Source: Streptomyces griseocarneus (lineage in GTDB: Bacteria; Actinomycetota; Actinomycetes; Streptomycetales; Streptomycetaceae). Taken from it: a stretch of 64,000 nucleotides of DNA. Made by a program: the position numbers and the translations under genes. This document shows positions 16,536 to 25,114 of the stretch, piece after piece (positions within the stretch are counted from its first letter, which is position 1; every line of letters starts with the position of its first letter). The stretch is taken from positions 308,166-372,165 of the forward strand of contig NZ_BNBL01000002.1 in the NCBI RefSeq assembly GCF_014655595.1, in the 5' to 3' direction. A model generated the notes under the pieces. The model searched no databases. It was given only the letters and a program-made list of their open reading frames with translations, and was not told the DNA's origin.

Positions 16536-17762
16536 ATGACCGAGGAAGCCTGTCCGGCCCGGCAGCGGCCCGGTGAGGTGGTGTACGACTGGCCCGTGGA
16601 CCACCTGCCCGGCCTGGAGTTCGACCCGCTGCTGCACCGCCTGCTGCGCGAGGAGCCGGTGGCCCGCGTCAAGATGCGCTTCGGCGAGGGCGACGCCTGG
16701 CTGGTGACGCGGTACGAGGACGTCAAAATCGTCGCCGCCGACCCCCGGATGAGCCGCGCCCTCACCGTGGACCGGCCGGTCACCAGCATGACCCCGCACG
16801 TGGTCGCGCCCGCCGGCGGCATCGGCCGCACCGACCCGCCGGACCACACCCGGCTGCGCCGCCTGGTCGCCCAGACCTTCGGCCGCAAGCGGGTGGAGGC
16901 CCTGCGCCCCCGGGCCCGGGAGCTCGCCGAGCGCATGACCGGCCGGATGCTGGAACAGGGTCCGCCGGCCGACCTGGCCGAGCACCTGACCGGGCCGCTG
17001 CCCGCCCAGCTGATCGGGGACCTGCTCGGGGTCCCGTCCCACGACATCGACCGGCTGCAGGCCTGGCGGGGCGTCATCCTCTCCAGCAGCCATTCGCAGC
17101 AGGAGAGCGACGCGGTCAAGCGCGAGATCGCCGACTACTTCCGCGGGATGGCCCGGCACCGCACCGAACACCCCGGCGACGACCTCTTCAGCGCCCTGGT
17201 GGCCGAACAGGCCGACGGCGGGCTCAGCATGCCGGAGCTGATCTCGCTCGCCGTGATGCTGGTGCTCAACGGCATGGACGCCGTGCGCAACCAGGTCTCC
17301 AACATGGTCTACGCCCTGCTGACCCACCCCGAACAGCTCGAGAAGCTGCGGGCGGAGCCCTCGCTGCTGCCGCAGGCCGTCGAGGAACTGCTGCGCTTCA
17401 TCCCGCACCGCAACGGCGTCGGCCTGCCGCGCATCGCCACCGGCGAGCTGGAGGTCGGCGAGGCCGTGATCCGCGACGGCGACGTGGTCTACGTGTCCTA
17501 CCTCGCGGCCAACCGGGACTCCACCGTCTTCACCGAACCCGACCGGCTCGACCTCTCCCGCGACGAGGCCCCCAACCTGTCGTTCGGCCACGGCGCGCAC
17601 TACTGCGTCGGCGCGATGCTGACCCGCATGGAGGCCGAGGTCATGCTCGCGACCCTGCTGGAGCGCTTCCCCCGCCTGCGCCTGGCCGTCGGTCACGACC
17701 AGATGCGATGGCGGCGCGGGTCGATCAACCGCGGTCCCGAGGAACTGTGGGTGACCTGGTGA
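16536..17762 (+). CDS. Cytochrome P450, CYP158-like
   Basis: A 408-residue soluble P450 starting at ATG 16536 (MTEEACPA) behind GGGGAG. Haem loop FGHGAHYCVGAM (Cys357) and ExxR in VEELLRF are intact. The segment FIPHRNGVGLPRIA, then VYVSYLAANRD and the ending RGPEELWVTW closely resemble my memory of CYP158A2, the biflaviolin synthase of S. coelicolor. As in that enzyme, the usual I-helix threonine is missing (NGMDAVRNQ). CYP158 enzymes couple flaviolin made by the type III synthase RppA, but no RppA gene is in this window. The substrate is therefore open; oxidative aryl coupling is inferred. Confidence 0.75.
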   Translation: MTEEACPARQRPGEVVYDWPVDHLPGLEFDPLLHRLLREEPVARVKMRFGEGDAWLVTRYEDVKIVAADPRMSRALTVDRPVTSMTPHVVAPAGGIGRTDPPDHTRLRRLVAQTFGRKRVEALRPRARELAERMTGRMLEQGPPADLAEHLTGPLPAQLIGDLLGVPSHDIDRLQAWRGVILSSSHSQQESDAVKREIADYFRGMARHRTEHPGDDLFSALVAEQADGGLSMPELISLAVMLVLNGMDAVRNQVSNMVYALLTHPEQLEKLRAEPSLLPQAVEELLRFIPHRNGVGLPRIATGELEVGEAVIRDGDVVYVSYLAANRDSTVFTEPDRLDLSRDEAPNLSFGHGAHYCVGAMLTRMEAEVMLATLLERFPRLRLAVGHDQMRWRRGSINRGPEELWVTW

Positions 17763-17850
17763 CGTACCCGGAGTACCGGGAGTTGTGCGGAAGTGGATCT
17801 TCCCCCTATGGTCCGTGCGGTTTGTTACGCGTTTTCACTTCGGGGGACCT

Positions 17851-18558
17851 GTGTCTGCTCAGCCTTCCGCGCCGGACCGGCGCTTCAGTACGACCACCGC
17901 ACTCAGCTGGATCGTGTCGATCGTCTTCAACGTGGTGCTGCCGATCGTCACGTACAACCAGCTGACCGACCGCGGCTGGAGCGAGTTCGCCGCCCTGGCG
18001 GTCTCCGGCCTCTGGCCGCTGGCGGACACCGTCGTGTACCTGATCTGGCACCGCCGGATCGACGAGTTCGCCGTCATCACGATGATCTTCATGGTGCTGA
18101 CGCTCGTCGTCACCGGCATCGGCCCGCACTCCACCCGGCTGCTGCTGGTCAAGGACTCGGCCGTCACCGGACTGTTCGGCGTGGTCTGCCTGGTCAGCCT
18201 GGCCACGCCGCGGCCGCTGATGTTCTACCTGGGCCGCAAGTTCGGCACCGACGGCACCAAGGAGGGCGTCGCCCGCTGGAACGGGATGTGGGAGCAGCTC
18301 CCGGGCTTCCGGCGCACGCTGAAGACGATCACGATGGTGTGGGGCGTGGGCTACGTCGTCGAGGCGGCGGCGCGCATCGCCCTGTCCTACGCCCTGTCGA
18401 CGTCGGCCATGGTCGGCGTCAACTCCGCCCTGTCCTACGGCATGCCCGTCGTCCTGATCACCTGGACCATCACCTACTCCAAGCGCGCCCGCGCCCGGGG
18501 CGAGGCCGCGTCGGCCGCGGCCGCCGCCGCAGCGGAATCGGCGCCCGCGGCGGCGTGA
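17851..18558 (+). CDS. VC0807-like integral membrane protein
   Basis: A 235-residue protein with about six hydrophobic segments (for example TALSWIVSIVFNVVLPIV, ITMIFMVLTLVVTGIG, VTGLFGVVCLVSLA and VGYVVEAAARIALSYALS) and a conserved FGTDGTKEGVARWN-type loop. It resembles the VC0807 family of unknown function. I prefer GTG 17851 because the sequence before it reads like a promoter (GTTTGTTACGC); GTG 17785 would add 22 residues. It follows the CYP158-like gene on the same strand. The C-terminus is an Ala-rich tail. Function unknown. Confidence 0.65.
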   Translation: MSAQPSAPDRRFSTTTALSWIVSIVFNVVLPIVTYNQLTDRGWSEFAALAVSGLWPLADTVVYLIWHRRIDEFAVITMIFMVLTLVVTGIGPHSTRLLLVKDSAVTGLFGVVCLVSLATPRPLMFYLGRKFGTDGTKEGVARWNGMWEQLPGFRRTLKTITMVWGVGYVVEAAARIALSYALSTSAMVGVNSALSYGMPVVLITWTITYSKRARARGEAASAAAAAAAESAPAAA

Positions 18559-18581
18559 GAGCGCCGCGCCCGCGGAATCCG

Positions 18582-18633
18582 GCGCCCGGCGCCCCGGCCC
18601 ACGGCATCGGCCGTCCGCCGGGGCGCCGGGCGC
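18582..18633. terminator. Long nested hairpin, bidirectional terminator
   Basis: Two exact 16-base arms (18582-18597, GCGCCCGGCGCCCCGG; 18618-18633) enclose a loop holding a second small stem (ACGGC/GCCGT). It lies between the convergent genes ending at 18558 (+) and 18638 (-). It is one of the strongest hairpins in the window and should terminate both units. Confidence 0.85.
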
Positions 18634-18637
18634 TTCC

Positions 18638-18832
18638 TCATCTGGCTCTGTCGCTCCAGGCCAGCTGAATCGACTCCAGGATGCGCGGGTTGCACAGCGT
18701 GGGGTCGTCGGTGAACCCGCTCAGCGCGGCGACGCGGTCGCGGATCTCCGTGGGCTTGACCGTGAGCGGCTTGGTGCCGGGGTGTCGCGCGGCGAGATCC
18801 GCCGCGATCTGTTCGATGTCAGTCCATCGCAT
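18638..18832 (-). CDS. iscX: IscX-like iron-sulphur assembly accessory protein
   Basis: A 64-residue acidic protein, the normal IscX length. It begins MRWTDIEQIA and contains HPGTKPLTV, then FTDDPTLCNPRILE and SIQLAWSD, matching remembered E. coli IscX landmarks: the starting KWTD, the FDDDP block, the N-x-x-ILE helix and the terminal W-x-D. IscX binds IscS and iron and tunes Fe-S assembly. Actinobacteria mainly use SUF, and no isc gene is nearby. Its start overlaps the end of the amino-acid permease by 14 bases, so it is translated from the permease mRNA. A longer start at 18889 would add a non-homologous leader inside the permease gene. Confidence 0.7.
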   Translation of the reverse strand: MRWTDIEQIAADLAARHPGTKPLTVKPTEIRDRVAALSGFTDDPTLCNPRILESIQLAWSDRAR

Positions 18833-20333
18833 GGCCATGAGTGTGTCCGAACGGGCGTGCCAGGTCCAGGGTGCCGTCACCGCTCCCACCGGGGGTCCCG
18901 TACGAGCGCCGGCCCGCGACGCGCCACCGGACGGCGGCGAGCAGGAGCACCGCGCCGAGGGCGACGGGGGCGTAGTTGAAGGTGTCGACGGAGAGCGTGC
19001 CGTGCTCGGGACGGGACTGCGGAAGGCAGAAGAGCACCGTCACCACCGCCACCCACACCACCGCGATCCAGCCCACCGGCCTGCTCCAGCGCCCGAGGTT
19101 CCACGGGCCCGGACGGAAGGAGTCGTGGCGGCGCAGCCGGAGGTAGATCGGGATGGCGTACGCGGGGGTGATCCCGATGACGTTGACGGCCGTGACCGCC
19201 CCGTAGGCGGTGGTGCTGTACAGCGACGGCAGGGCGAGCACGCCCGCCACGGCGACGGACAGCCACACCGCGCGGCGCGGGCTCCCCGTCCGGCGGTCCA
19301 CCTGCCGCCACCACGCCGAGCCGGGCAGCGCGCCGTCGCGGGAGAAGGCGAAGACCATCCGGGAGCAGGCGGCGACCTCGGCGTTGCCGCAGAAGAGCTG
19401 GGCGACGATCACGACGAGCAGCAGCGCCTTGGCCCCGGACGGCCCCAGGGCGTCGAGGAAGATCTGGGCGGGCGGCACGCCGGTCGCGGTGTCCCGGGCG
19501 CCGGCGTAGTCCTGAATGGCGAACGTCAGCCCCACCAGCAGCACGAACCCCGCCACCCAGGACCACAGGACGGCCCGCATGATGCCCCGGGGCGCGTTGA
19601 CCTGCGCACCGGTGGTCTCCTCCGACAGGTGGGCGCTCGCGTCGTATCCGCTGAAGGTGTACTGCGCCAGCAGCAGCCCGATCGCGGTGACGTAGAGGGG
19701 ATTCGACCAGCCGGTGTCGTTGACGAACTCGCCGAAGACGAACGAGGGCGTCCGATGGTGGGCCGGAACGAACGCCAGGACGCCGACGACGACCGCGACA
19801 CCGGCCAGGTGCCACCACACGCTGACCGCGTTGAGGACGCTCACCACCCGGACGCCGAAGAGGTTCAGCAGCGCGTGCAGCAGCAGGACGCAGAAGAAGA
19901 CGGCCAGGGTCGAGCCGGGGGTCGGCGCGAGGCCCCACTGCAGATCGGCGAACGCCCCCACGAACAGGGCCGCCCCGTAGTCGATCCCGGCGATCGCGCC
20001 GAGCAGGCCCAGCAGGTTCAGCCAGCCGGTGTACCAGCCCCAGCGGCGGCCGCCCAGCCGGTCCGCCATGTAGTACAGCGCACCGCTCGTCGGATAGGCA
20101 CTGGTCACCTCGGCCAGGCCGGCCGCGACGAACAGCACCATCGCGCCGACCCCGACCCAGCCCCACACCATCACCGCCGGGCCGCCGGTCGCCAGCCCGA
20201 AACCGTAGAGCGTCATGCACCCGGACAGCACCGAGATCACCGAGAACGAGACGGCGAAGTTCCCCATCGCCCCCATGCGGCGCTTCAGTTGCGGGCTGTA
20301 CCCCAGCCCGCGCAGTAATTCGTCATCATTCAC
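18819..20333 (-). CDS. APC-superfamily amino acid/polyamine permease
   Basis: A 504-residue transporter with about 12 transmembrane segments. The N-terminal NFAVSFSVISVLSGCMTLYG and the following GWVGVGAMVLFVAAGLAEV, plus SAYPTSGALYYMADRLGG, are typical of the GABA/amine permease branch. The start is GTG 20333 (VNDDELLRGLGY), divergent from a flavin amine oxidase across 63 bases. That neighbour suggests amine or polyamine import coupled to oxidation. The 3' end overlaps iscX. The specific substrate cannot be read from sequence. Confidence 0.85.
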   Translation of the reverse strand: MNDDELLRGLGYSPQLKRRMGAMGNFAVSFSVISVLSGCMTLYGFGLATGGPAVMVWGWVGVGAMVLFVAAGLAEVTSAYPTSGALYYMADRLGGRRWGWYTGWLNLLGLLGAIAGIDYGAALFVGAFADLQWGLAPTPGSTLAVFFCVLLLHALLNLFGVRVVSVLNAVSVWWHLAGVAVVVGVLAFVPAHHRTPSFVFGEFVNDTGWSNPLYVTAIGLLLAQYTFSGYDASAHLSEETTGAQVNAPRGIMRAVLWSWVAGFVLLVGLTFAIQDYAGARDTATGVPPAQIFLDALGPSGAKALLLVVIVAQLFCGNAEVAACSRMVFAFSRDGALPGSAWWRQVDRRTGSPRRAVWLSVAVAGVLALPSLYSTTAYGAVTAVNVIGITPAYAIPIYLRLRRHDSFRPGPWNLGRWSRPVGWIAVVWVAVVTVLFCLPQSRPEHGTLSVDTFNYAPVALGAVLLLAAVRWRVAGRRSYGTPGGSGDGTLDLARPFGHTHGHAMD

Positions 20334-20384
20334 CGCATCAGCCTGCCCACGCGGCCCACGCGTAAAGCCGCCGGGCGCCCGGTG

Positions 20385-20397
20385 TGTAATGGGGACA
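20385..20397 (+). promoter_or_regulatory. Candidate -10 element giving a leaderless amine oxidase mRNA
   Basis: TGTAAT (20385-20390) lies seven bases before ATG 20397, and no ribosome site precedes this ATG. The distance matches a -10 hexamer with transcription starting at or next to the start codon, a frequent arrangement in Streptomyces. No convincing -35 is visible. Confidence 0.35.
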
Positions 20398-21806
20398 TGC
20401 CCGCACATCCCCCTCCCGCCCCGGACGCCCCGGCCGGTCCGCGCCCCGCCGGCACCCGCACCCTGGTCGTCGGCGCCGGCATGGCCGGGCTCGCCGCCGC
20501 CCGGGAACTGCACCGGGCCGGGCACGCCGTCACCGTGCTCGAGGCACGGGAGCGCACCGGCGGCCGGCTGTGGAGCGAGGACTGGGAGGGCGTGCGCATC
20601 GACCTGGGCGCGTCCTGGATCCACGGCGTCGACGGCAACCCCGTCACGGAACTCGCCGAGGAGGCGGGCGCCCCCACCGTCGTCTACGACGTCGGCACCC
20701 TCGACTTCGACTACGACAGCCCCCGGGGCGTCACCGCCTACGCCGCCGACGGGCGCCGGCTCACCCGAGCCGAGGCACTGGAGAGGGAAGCCGACGAGGA
20801 GGCCGCCGCAGGCGCACTGGCCGCCCGCGCCGAGCACGCCGACTACCGCGAGTCCGCGGCCGACGGCCTGCGGAAGGTGCTGGAGGACGACGGCCTCGAC
20901 CCCGGGCGCGCGGAGCGGGTGATCGCGGCGCGCGGCCGCATGGTGGAGGACGACTGGGGCGCCGGCCTCGAGGAGCTGTCGCTGGCGTTCCTGTTCGAGG
21001 GCGAGGACTTCACGGGCCACGAGGTCGTCTTCCCCCAGGGATACGACCGCCTGACCGACCACCTCGCCCAGGGGCTGGACGTACGCCTCGGCCACCGGGT
21101 CACCCACGTGGACCACGACGGCCCCGGCGTGCGGGTCCACACCGCCGGCCACGGAACCTTCGTCGCCGACCGCGTCCTGCTCACCCTGCCCCTCGGGGTG
21201 CTCAAGGCCGGCACCGTCACCTTCGCCCCCGCCCTCCCCGAGCCCAAGCGCCACGCGATCGAACGCCTGGGCATGGGCGTCTACGACAAGCTCTACCTGC
21301 GCTTCCCCGCGGCCTTCTGGGACGACACCGACCTGATCCGCCAGGAGGACACCCCCCACGGCGCCTTCGCCAACTGGTTCGACCTCCGGCGCGTCCTCGG
21401 CGCGCCCGTCCTGGCCACCCTGGCCGGCGGACCCGTCGCCCGCCGCCTGGAGACCCTCGACGACGCGGCCCTCGTCCGCGAGGCGCTGGCGTCCCTGCGC
21501 GGCATCTACGGCGCCGCGGTGACCGAGCCCGTCGCACACCGCCGCACCCGCTGGGCCGCCGACCCCTACGCCCGCGGCTCCTACTCCTACCCCGCCGCCG
21601 GCACCCTCCCCGGCGACCGCCCCGCCCTCGCCGCCCCCGTCGGCGACCGCCTCCACTTCGCGGGCGAGGCCACCACCGCCGACTTCGCGAGCACCGTCCA
21701 CGGCGCCCTGATCTCCGGCCGCGACGAGGCCCGCCGCATCCTGCGCGCCGCCGCGCGTGGGGCGAAGATCACAGGTCAGGGCGGCCAACGGGCGGCGGAG
21801 CGCTGA
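20397..21806 (+). CDS. Flavin monoamine/polyamine oxidase
   Basis: A 469-residue FAD-dependent amine oxidase. The dinucleotide motif TLVVGAGMAGLAAAREL is at about residues 22-38, followed by RTGGRLWSEDW and GASWIHGVDGNP, the usual FAD-binding and substrate-gate elements. The C-terminal FAD-contact region reads GDRLHFAGEATT and STVHGALISGRDEA. The family oxidises primary or secondary amines to aldehydes with H2O2 release, often polyamines. It is divergent from an amine-type permease, supporting a catabolic pair. No signal peptide, hence cytosolic. ATG 20397 is preferred to the GTG five codons upstream. Confidence 0.85.
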   Translation: MPAHPPPAPDAPAGPRPAGTRTLVVGAGMAGLAAARELHRAGHAVTVLEARERTGGRLWSEDWEGVRIDLGASWIHGVDGNPVTELAEEAGAPTVVYDVGTLDFDYDSPRGVTAYAADGRRLTRAEALEREADEEAAAGALAARAEHADYRESAADGLRKVLEDDGLDPGRAERVIAARGRMVEDDWGAGLEELSLAFLFEGEDFTGHEVVFPQGYDRLTDHLAQGLDVRLGHRVTHVDHDGPGVRVHTAGHGTFVADRVLLTLPLGVLKAGTVTFAPALPEPKRHAIERLGMGVYDKLYLRFPAAFWDDTDLIRQEDTPHGAFANWFDLRRVLGAPVLATLAGGPVARRLETLDDAALVREALASLRGIYGAAVTEPVAHRRTRWAADPYARGSYSYPAAGTLPGDRPALAAPVGDRLHFAGEATTADFASTVHGALISGRDEARRILRAAARGAKITGQGGQRAAER

Positions 21807-21819
21807 GTACGGTGAGCGG

Positions 21820-22572
21820 GTGCCGACACAGCAGAACCTGTTCTCCTCCCTCGCGGCCCTCAGGCGCCGAGCCGTCTCCCGGGCAGTGCACCGCGGCGCG
21901 CGCTGGGTCCGCGAGGCCGGCGCCGTCAGCGCCGAGCGCCCCGGCCCGTACCGCTTCCGCGCCCTCGGCACCGGCACCCGGCTCGCCTTCCCCCAGGGCA
22001 CCGTCTTCGGCGAGGCGTGGATCGAACTGGGCGACCACTGCATCATCGGCCAGGGCGTCACCCTCACCGCCGGCATGATGCCCGACCTCGACCTCGGGCA
22101 GGACACCGTCGTACGCCTGGGCAACGGGGTCGTCCTCGGCCGCGGCAGCCACGTCGTCGCCGAGGCGCCGCTGACGATCGGCGACGACTGCTTCTTCGGC
22201 CCCGGCGTCTACGTGACGACCACCAACCACAGCTACGACGACCCCGACGTGCCCATCGGCAAGCAGTGGCCCCGCAGCGCGCCCGTGGAGATCGGCCCCG
22301 GCAGCTGGATCGGCACGGGGGCGGTCATCCTCCCCGGCGCCCGGCTGGGCCGCAACGTCGTCGTCGCGGCCGGCGCCGTCGTCCGCGGCGAGGTCCCCGA
22401 CCACGCGGTGGTCGCCGGCGCCCCCGCCAGGATCGTCCGCACCTGGGACCGCGAGTCCGGCTGGCAGCCACCCCTGCGCAGCCCCGCCCCGGTCCCCCTC
22501 CCCGAAGGCCTGACGGCCGACCAGCTCAAGGGCCTGGCCCACCTCGAGGCGGCGGCGCTCGAGCAGGACTGA
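21820..22572 (+). CDS. Left-handed beta-helix (hexapeptide) acyltransferase
   Basis: A 250-residue protein with isoleucine-patch repeats through residues about 60-200 (IELGDHCIIGQGVTL, LGNGVVLGRGSHVV, LTIGDDCFFGPGVYV, VEIGPGSWIGTGAVILPGAR, GRNVVVAAGAVVRG), ending in VPDHAVVAGAPARIV, the signature of O-acetyltransferases of the LacA/WbbJ class. The catalytic-type histidine is in TTNHSYDDP. It follows the amine oxidase by 13 bases and starts at GTG 21820, so the two may be co-transcribed. The acceptor is unknown (sugar, wall polymer or metabolite). Confidence 0.75.
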   Translation: MPTQQNLFSSLAALRRRAVSRAVHRGARWVREAGAVSAERPGPYRFRALGTGTRLAFPQGTVFGEAWIELGDHCIIGQGVTLTAGMMPDLDLGQDTVVRLGNGVVLGRGSHVVAEAPLTIGDDCFFGPGVYVTTTNHSYDDPDVPIGKQWPRSAPVEIGPGSWIGTGAVILPGARLGRNVVVAAGAVVRGEVPDHAVVAGAPARIVRTWDRESGWQPPLRSPAPVPLPEGLTADQLKGLAHLEAAALEQD

Positions 22573-22595
22573 CGGCACCGGGACCACGCGGACGG

Positions 22596-23423
22596 TCAGG
22601 GGTGCCAGATCCCCGTGGGCGCTGTCGCCCGCACGTAGTCCTCGAAGGAGCGCGGAGCGCGGCCGAGTGCCTCCTGCACACCGGTGCTGATGTAGTCGTC
22701 CTCGCCGAGCCGTATGCCGTCCAGGAAGGAGGCGACGGCTTCGGCGTCCGCGATGTCGTGACCCGCCGCGACCTGGGCGGCGACGTAGGCGGCCGGATCC
22801 TGGTGGCGGTGGCGCAGCTCGCGTCCGACGGCGTCGCCGATGACGGCGAGGGCCTCGGCGAAGGAGAGGGCGCGGGGGCCGGAGAGTTCGTAGGTCCGGC
22901 CCGCGTGGCCGTCGCCGGTGAGGGCGGCCACCACCACGTCCGCGATGTCCTCCACGTCGACGAACGGTTCACGGCCGTCCCCGGCAGGAGTCGTGAGCTC
23001 GCCGGCGAGGACGGCCGGCAGGAAGAAGTCCGGCGCGGCGAAGTCCTGCGAGAACCAGCAGGGCCGCACCATCGTCCACTCCGACCCCGACTCCCGCACC
23101 GCCGCCTCCGTTTCCGGCACACTCCCGTCGGTGTCGAGACCGCGTACGGACAGCTGGACGAACCGCCGGACCCCGGCCGCCTTCGCCCGGTCCGCCGGCT
23201 CGGCGCGCTCGGACAGGCCGAGCGTCTCGGTCGGGACGAAGTACACCGCCTCCGCTCCGGCCAGGGCCGGATCCCAGGTGGAGCGGTCGGTCCAGTCGAA
23301 ACGGGTAGCCGCCGAGCGGGAAGCGCAACGGACGGTGTGGCCAAGGGCCTTGAGGCGGGGGACGACGCGGCTGCCGGTCTTGCCGGTCTTGACGGTGGCG
23401 CCGAGCACGAGAATCTGTGTCAT
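22596..23423 (-). CDS. NmrA-like NAD(P)-binding protein (atypical SDR)
   Basis: A 275-residue Rossmann protein. The N-terminus ILVLGATVKTGKTGSRVV is a variant of the GATGxTG dinucleotide motif, followed by CASRS at the second strand and VQLSVRGLDTDG. There is no YxxxK pair in the expected place, as in NmrA/HSCARG-type sensors and azoreductase-like proteins (late signature FVDVEDIADVVVAAL). It probably binds NADP(H) and senses redox or reduces a quinone. Convergent with the hexapeptide acyltransferase; no operon partner. Confidence 0.75.
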   Translation of the reverse strand: MTQILVLGATVKTGKTGSRVVPRLKALGHTVRCASRSAATRFDWTDRSTWDPALAGAEAVYFVPTETLGLSERAEPADRAKAAGVRRFVQLSVRGLDTDGSVPETEAAVRESGSEWTMVRPCWFSQDFAAPDFFLPAVLAGELTTPAGDGREPFVDVEDIADVVVAALTGDGHAGRTYELSGPRALSFAEALAVIGDAVGRELRHRHQDPAAYVAAQVAAGHDIADAEAVASFLDGIRLGEDDYISTGVQEALGRAPRSFEDYVRATAPTGIWHP

Positions 23424-23630
23424 GCCCGTGCTGACGGCCGTGCCGGCTGGCGCATCCCGTCAGCATATATGCGCAATTTCAGCTGGATAAGAGGCATGCA
23501 CTGTCTCTCATGGCTTTGGCCCGGCGCGTCTGGTTGGTGCAATACGCCCCCTGTGTGGGTGGTTTGGGAGTTTCGGTGTCTGCGCACGCTCAGGGGTGAG
23601 TGTCACGCCCATCCCGGGCAGAACCGCCCC

Positions 23631-23645
23631 GTCGTTTCCAACGAC
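23631..23645 (+). promoter_or_regulatory. Small hairpin just before the ribosome site of the GYPYP protein
   Basis: GTCGTT-TCC-AACGAC ends five bases before AGGAG (23650-23654). A stem in this place could influence initiation of the next gene. The loop is only three bases, so the claim is weak. The rest of 23424-23660 holds no gene that I can support; it contains a lower-GC patch around 23461-23500. Confidence 0.25.
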
Positions 23646-23661
23646 CACTAGGAGCATTCTG

Positions 23662-24174
23662 GTGACACAGCCGTACATGCCACCGCAGCAGCCGGGGTAC
23701 TACCCGCCGCAGCCGCCGCAGGGGTACCCCCAGCCGCCACAGGGCTACCCGTACCCGCCGCAGGGCTACCCGTACCCGTACCCGCCCCAGGGGTACCCGT
23801 ACCCGTACCCGCCGCAGGGTTACCCGTACCCGATGCCGCCGCACGACGAGGAGAAGGAATACCCTCAGCTCAGCGCGGCGACGGTGAAGGGCACGGTGCT
23901 CGGCCAGGCGCAGGCCCAGATCAGTGGGACGCTCATCAACAACGACGGTGAGCCGATCAAGGGACAGCCGATCAGCTTCACCGTCAGCGGCCGGCAGATC
24001 GGTACCGCGGTGACCGACGCCACTGGCGTGGCGCACCTGGACAGCGGGTCGAACCTCCTCGACCCGTTGCTGTGGGTGCACGCGATCGGCTCCGGCTACG
24101 AGGTGCACTACCAGGGCAGCAAGAAGTACATGCCCGCCACGGCTCACGGCAAGATCGAGCCCGGTATCGGCTGA
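23662..24174 (+). CDS. Pro/Tyr-rich repeat protein with C-terminal Ig-like domain
   Basis: A 170-residue protein starting at GTG 23662 with AGGAG seven bases upstream. Residues about 5-60 consist of near-perfect repeats of PPQGYPYP, and residues about 70-170 form a small beta-sandwich ([45 protein letters not shown]) resembling bacterial Ig-like or carboxypeptidase-regulatory domains. There is no signal peptide or membrane helix. Tyr/Pro-rich low-complexity tails like this can drive phase separation or bind surfaces. Function unknown. A strong terminator follows. Confidence 0.7.
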   Translation: MTQPYMPPQQPGYYPPQPPQGYPQPPQGYPYPPQGYPYPYPPQGYPYPYPPQGYPYPMPPHDEEKEYPQLSAATVKGTVLGQAQAQISGTLINNDGEPIKGQPISFTVSGRQIGTAVTDATGVAHLDSGSNLLDPLLWVHAIGSGYEVHYQGSKKYMPATAHGKIEPGIG

Positions 24175-24192
24175 GGCCGGCAGGCCCGGGGG

Positions 24193-24223
24193 AGTGCGGA
24201 CGGCAGGGACTGCCGTCCGCACT
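24193..24223 (+). terminator. Strong 13-bp stem terminator after the GYPYP gene
   Basis: AGTGCGGACGGCA (24193-24205), loop GGGAC, then the exact complement at 24211-24223. It begins 18 bases after the stop at 24174 and isolates this gene from the Vat-like gene downstream. Confidence 0.85.
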
Positions 24224-24388
24224 GTCCATGAACTGCGCCTGCGGCCCGCGTGGTGCGGACGGGATCCGGGCAGCGCCGACAGGCAGCAGGCCGCGTTCGT
24301 GCAGGTGGTAAACGGGTTTCCTGGGACGGCGCGGGTCCGCGATCATGGACCGGACACCGACCCGCCACCGACGAGGAATCCCTGCCCC

Positions 24389-25039
24389 ATGCCCGTGCCT
24401 GCCGACCCGACGGTCCTCCATCCGATGCCCGAGCATCCCCGGGTGGTGCTGCTCAAGCCGCTCGTGAAGTCCCCGCTGATCGAGGTCGGGGAGTACTCCT
24501 ACTACGACGACCCGGACGACCCGACCGCGTTCGAGACGCGCAACGTGCTCTACCACTACGGGCCGGAGAAGCTGATCATCGGCAAGTTCTGCGCGCTGGG
24601 CACGGGCGTGCGTTTCATCATGAACGGCGCCAACCACCGTATGGACGGCCCCTCGACCTTCCCCTTCCCCTCCATGGGCGGCTCCTGGTCCGAACACTTC
24701 GACCTGCTCACCGGCCTGCCCAACCGAGGGGACACCGTGGTCGGCAACGACGTCTGGTTCGGCCACGGCACGACGATCATGCCGGGCGTACGGATCGGAC
24801 ATGGGGCGATCATCGCCTCCGGCGCCGTGGTCACCAGCGACGTACCCGACTACGGCATCGTCGGCGGCAATCCGGCCCGCCTCATCCGCACCCGCTACAA
24901 CGACCAGGACATCGCCCGGCTGCTGGCGGTGGCCTGGTGGGACTGGCCCGCGGAGCACGTCACCGAGCACGTGCGGACGATCATGTCGGGCAGCATCGCC
25001 GATCTCGAAGCCGCCGCCCCGGACACCCCGCACGCGTGA
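24389..25039 (+). CDS. Vat/CatB-type xenobiotic O-acetyltransferase
   Basis: A 216-residue left-handed beta-helix protein starting at ATG 24389 (GAGGAA ten bases upstream). Landmarks of streptogramin and chloramphenicol acetyltransferases are present: [34 protein letters not shown] with the catalytic histidine, [13 protein letters not shown], and [20 protein letters not shown], ending in [16 protein letters not shown] and WWDWP. Vat enzymes inactivate streptogramin A by acetyl transfer from acetyl-CoA. A resistance or self-protection role is inferred; whether streptogramins are the real substrate needs testing. The next gene is a macrolide-type glycosyltransferase. Confidence 0.85.
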   Translation: MPVPADPTVLHPMPEHPRVVLLKPLVKSPLIEVGEYSYYDDPDDPTAFETRNVLYHYGPEKLIIGKFCALGTGVRFIMNGANHRMDGPSTFPFPSMGGSWSEHFDLLTGLPNRGDTVVGNDVWFGHGTTIMPGVRIGHGAIIASGAVVTSDVPDYGIVGGNPARLIRTRYNDQDIARLLAVAWWDWPAEHVTEHVRTIMSGSIADLEAAAPDTPHA

Positions 25040-25052
25040 CGCGTGCGGGAAT

Positions 25053-25082
25053 GCCCGTGCAGGCGCATCGGCTTGCACGGGC
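25053..25082 (+). terminator. Hairpin between the Vat-like and glycosyltransferase genes
   Basis: GCCCGTGCA (25053-25061) pairs with TGCACGGGC (25074-25082), with two further GC pairs possible inside the loop, followed by CTTTC. It lies 14 bases after the Vat-like stop. It may end that transcript or act as an attenuator before the glycosyltransferase. Confidence 0.7.
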
Positions 25083-25114
25083 TTTCGCCGTAGACCTGAA
25101 ATGGGTGAGCTTTC

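Noticed and set aside
18681..20318. Plus-strand open frame of 545 codons across the permease gene
   Set aside because: The translation is low-complexity Gly/Arg/Asp/His; the minus strand encodes a well-formed 12-helix permease.
23690..23840. Possible CRISPR array or tandem DNA repeat
   Set aside because: The periodicity is in-frame codons for PPQGYPYP within a protein with a good ribosome site; there are no unique spacers.
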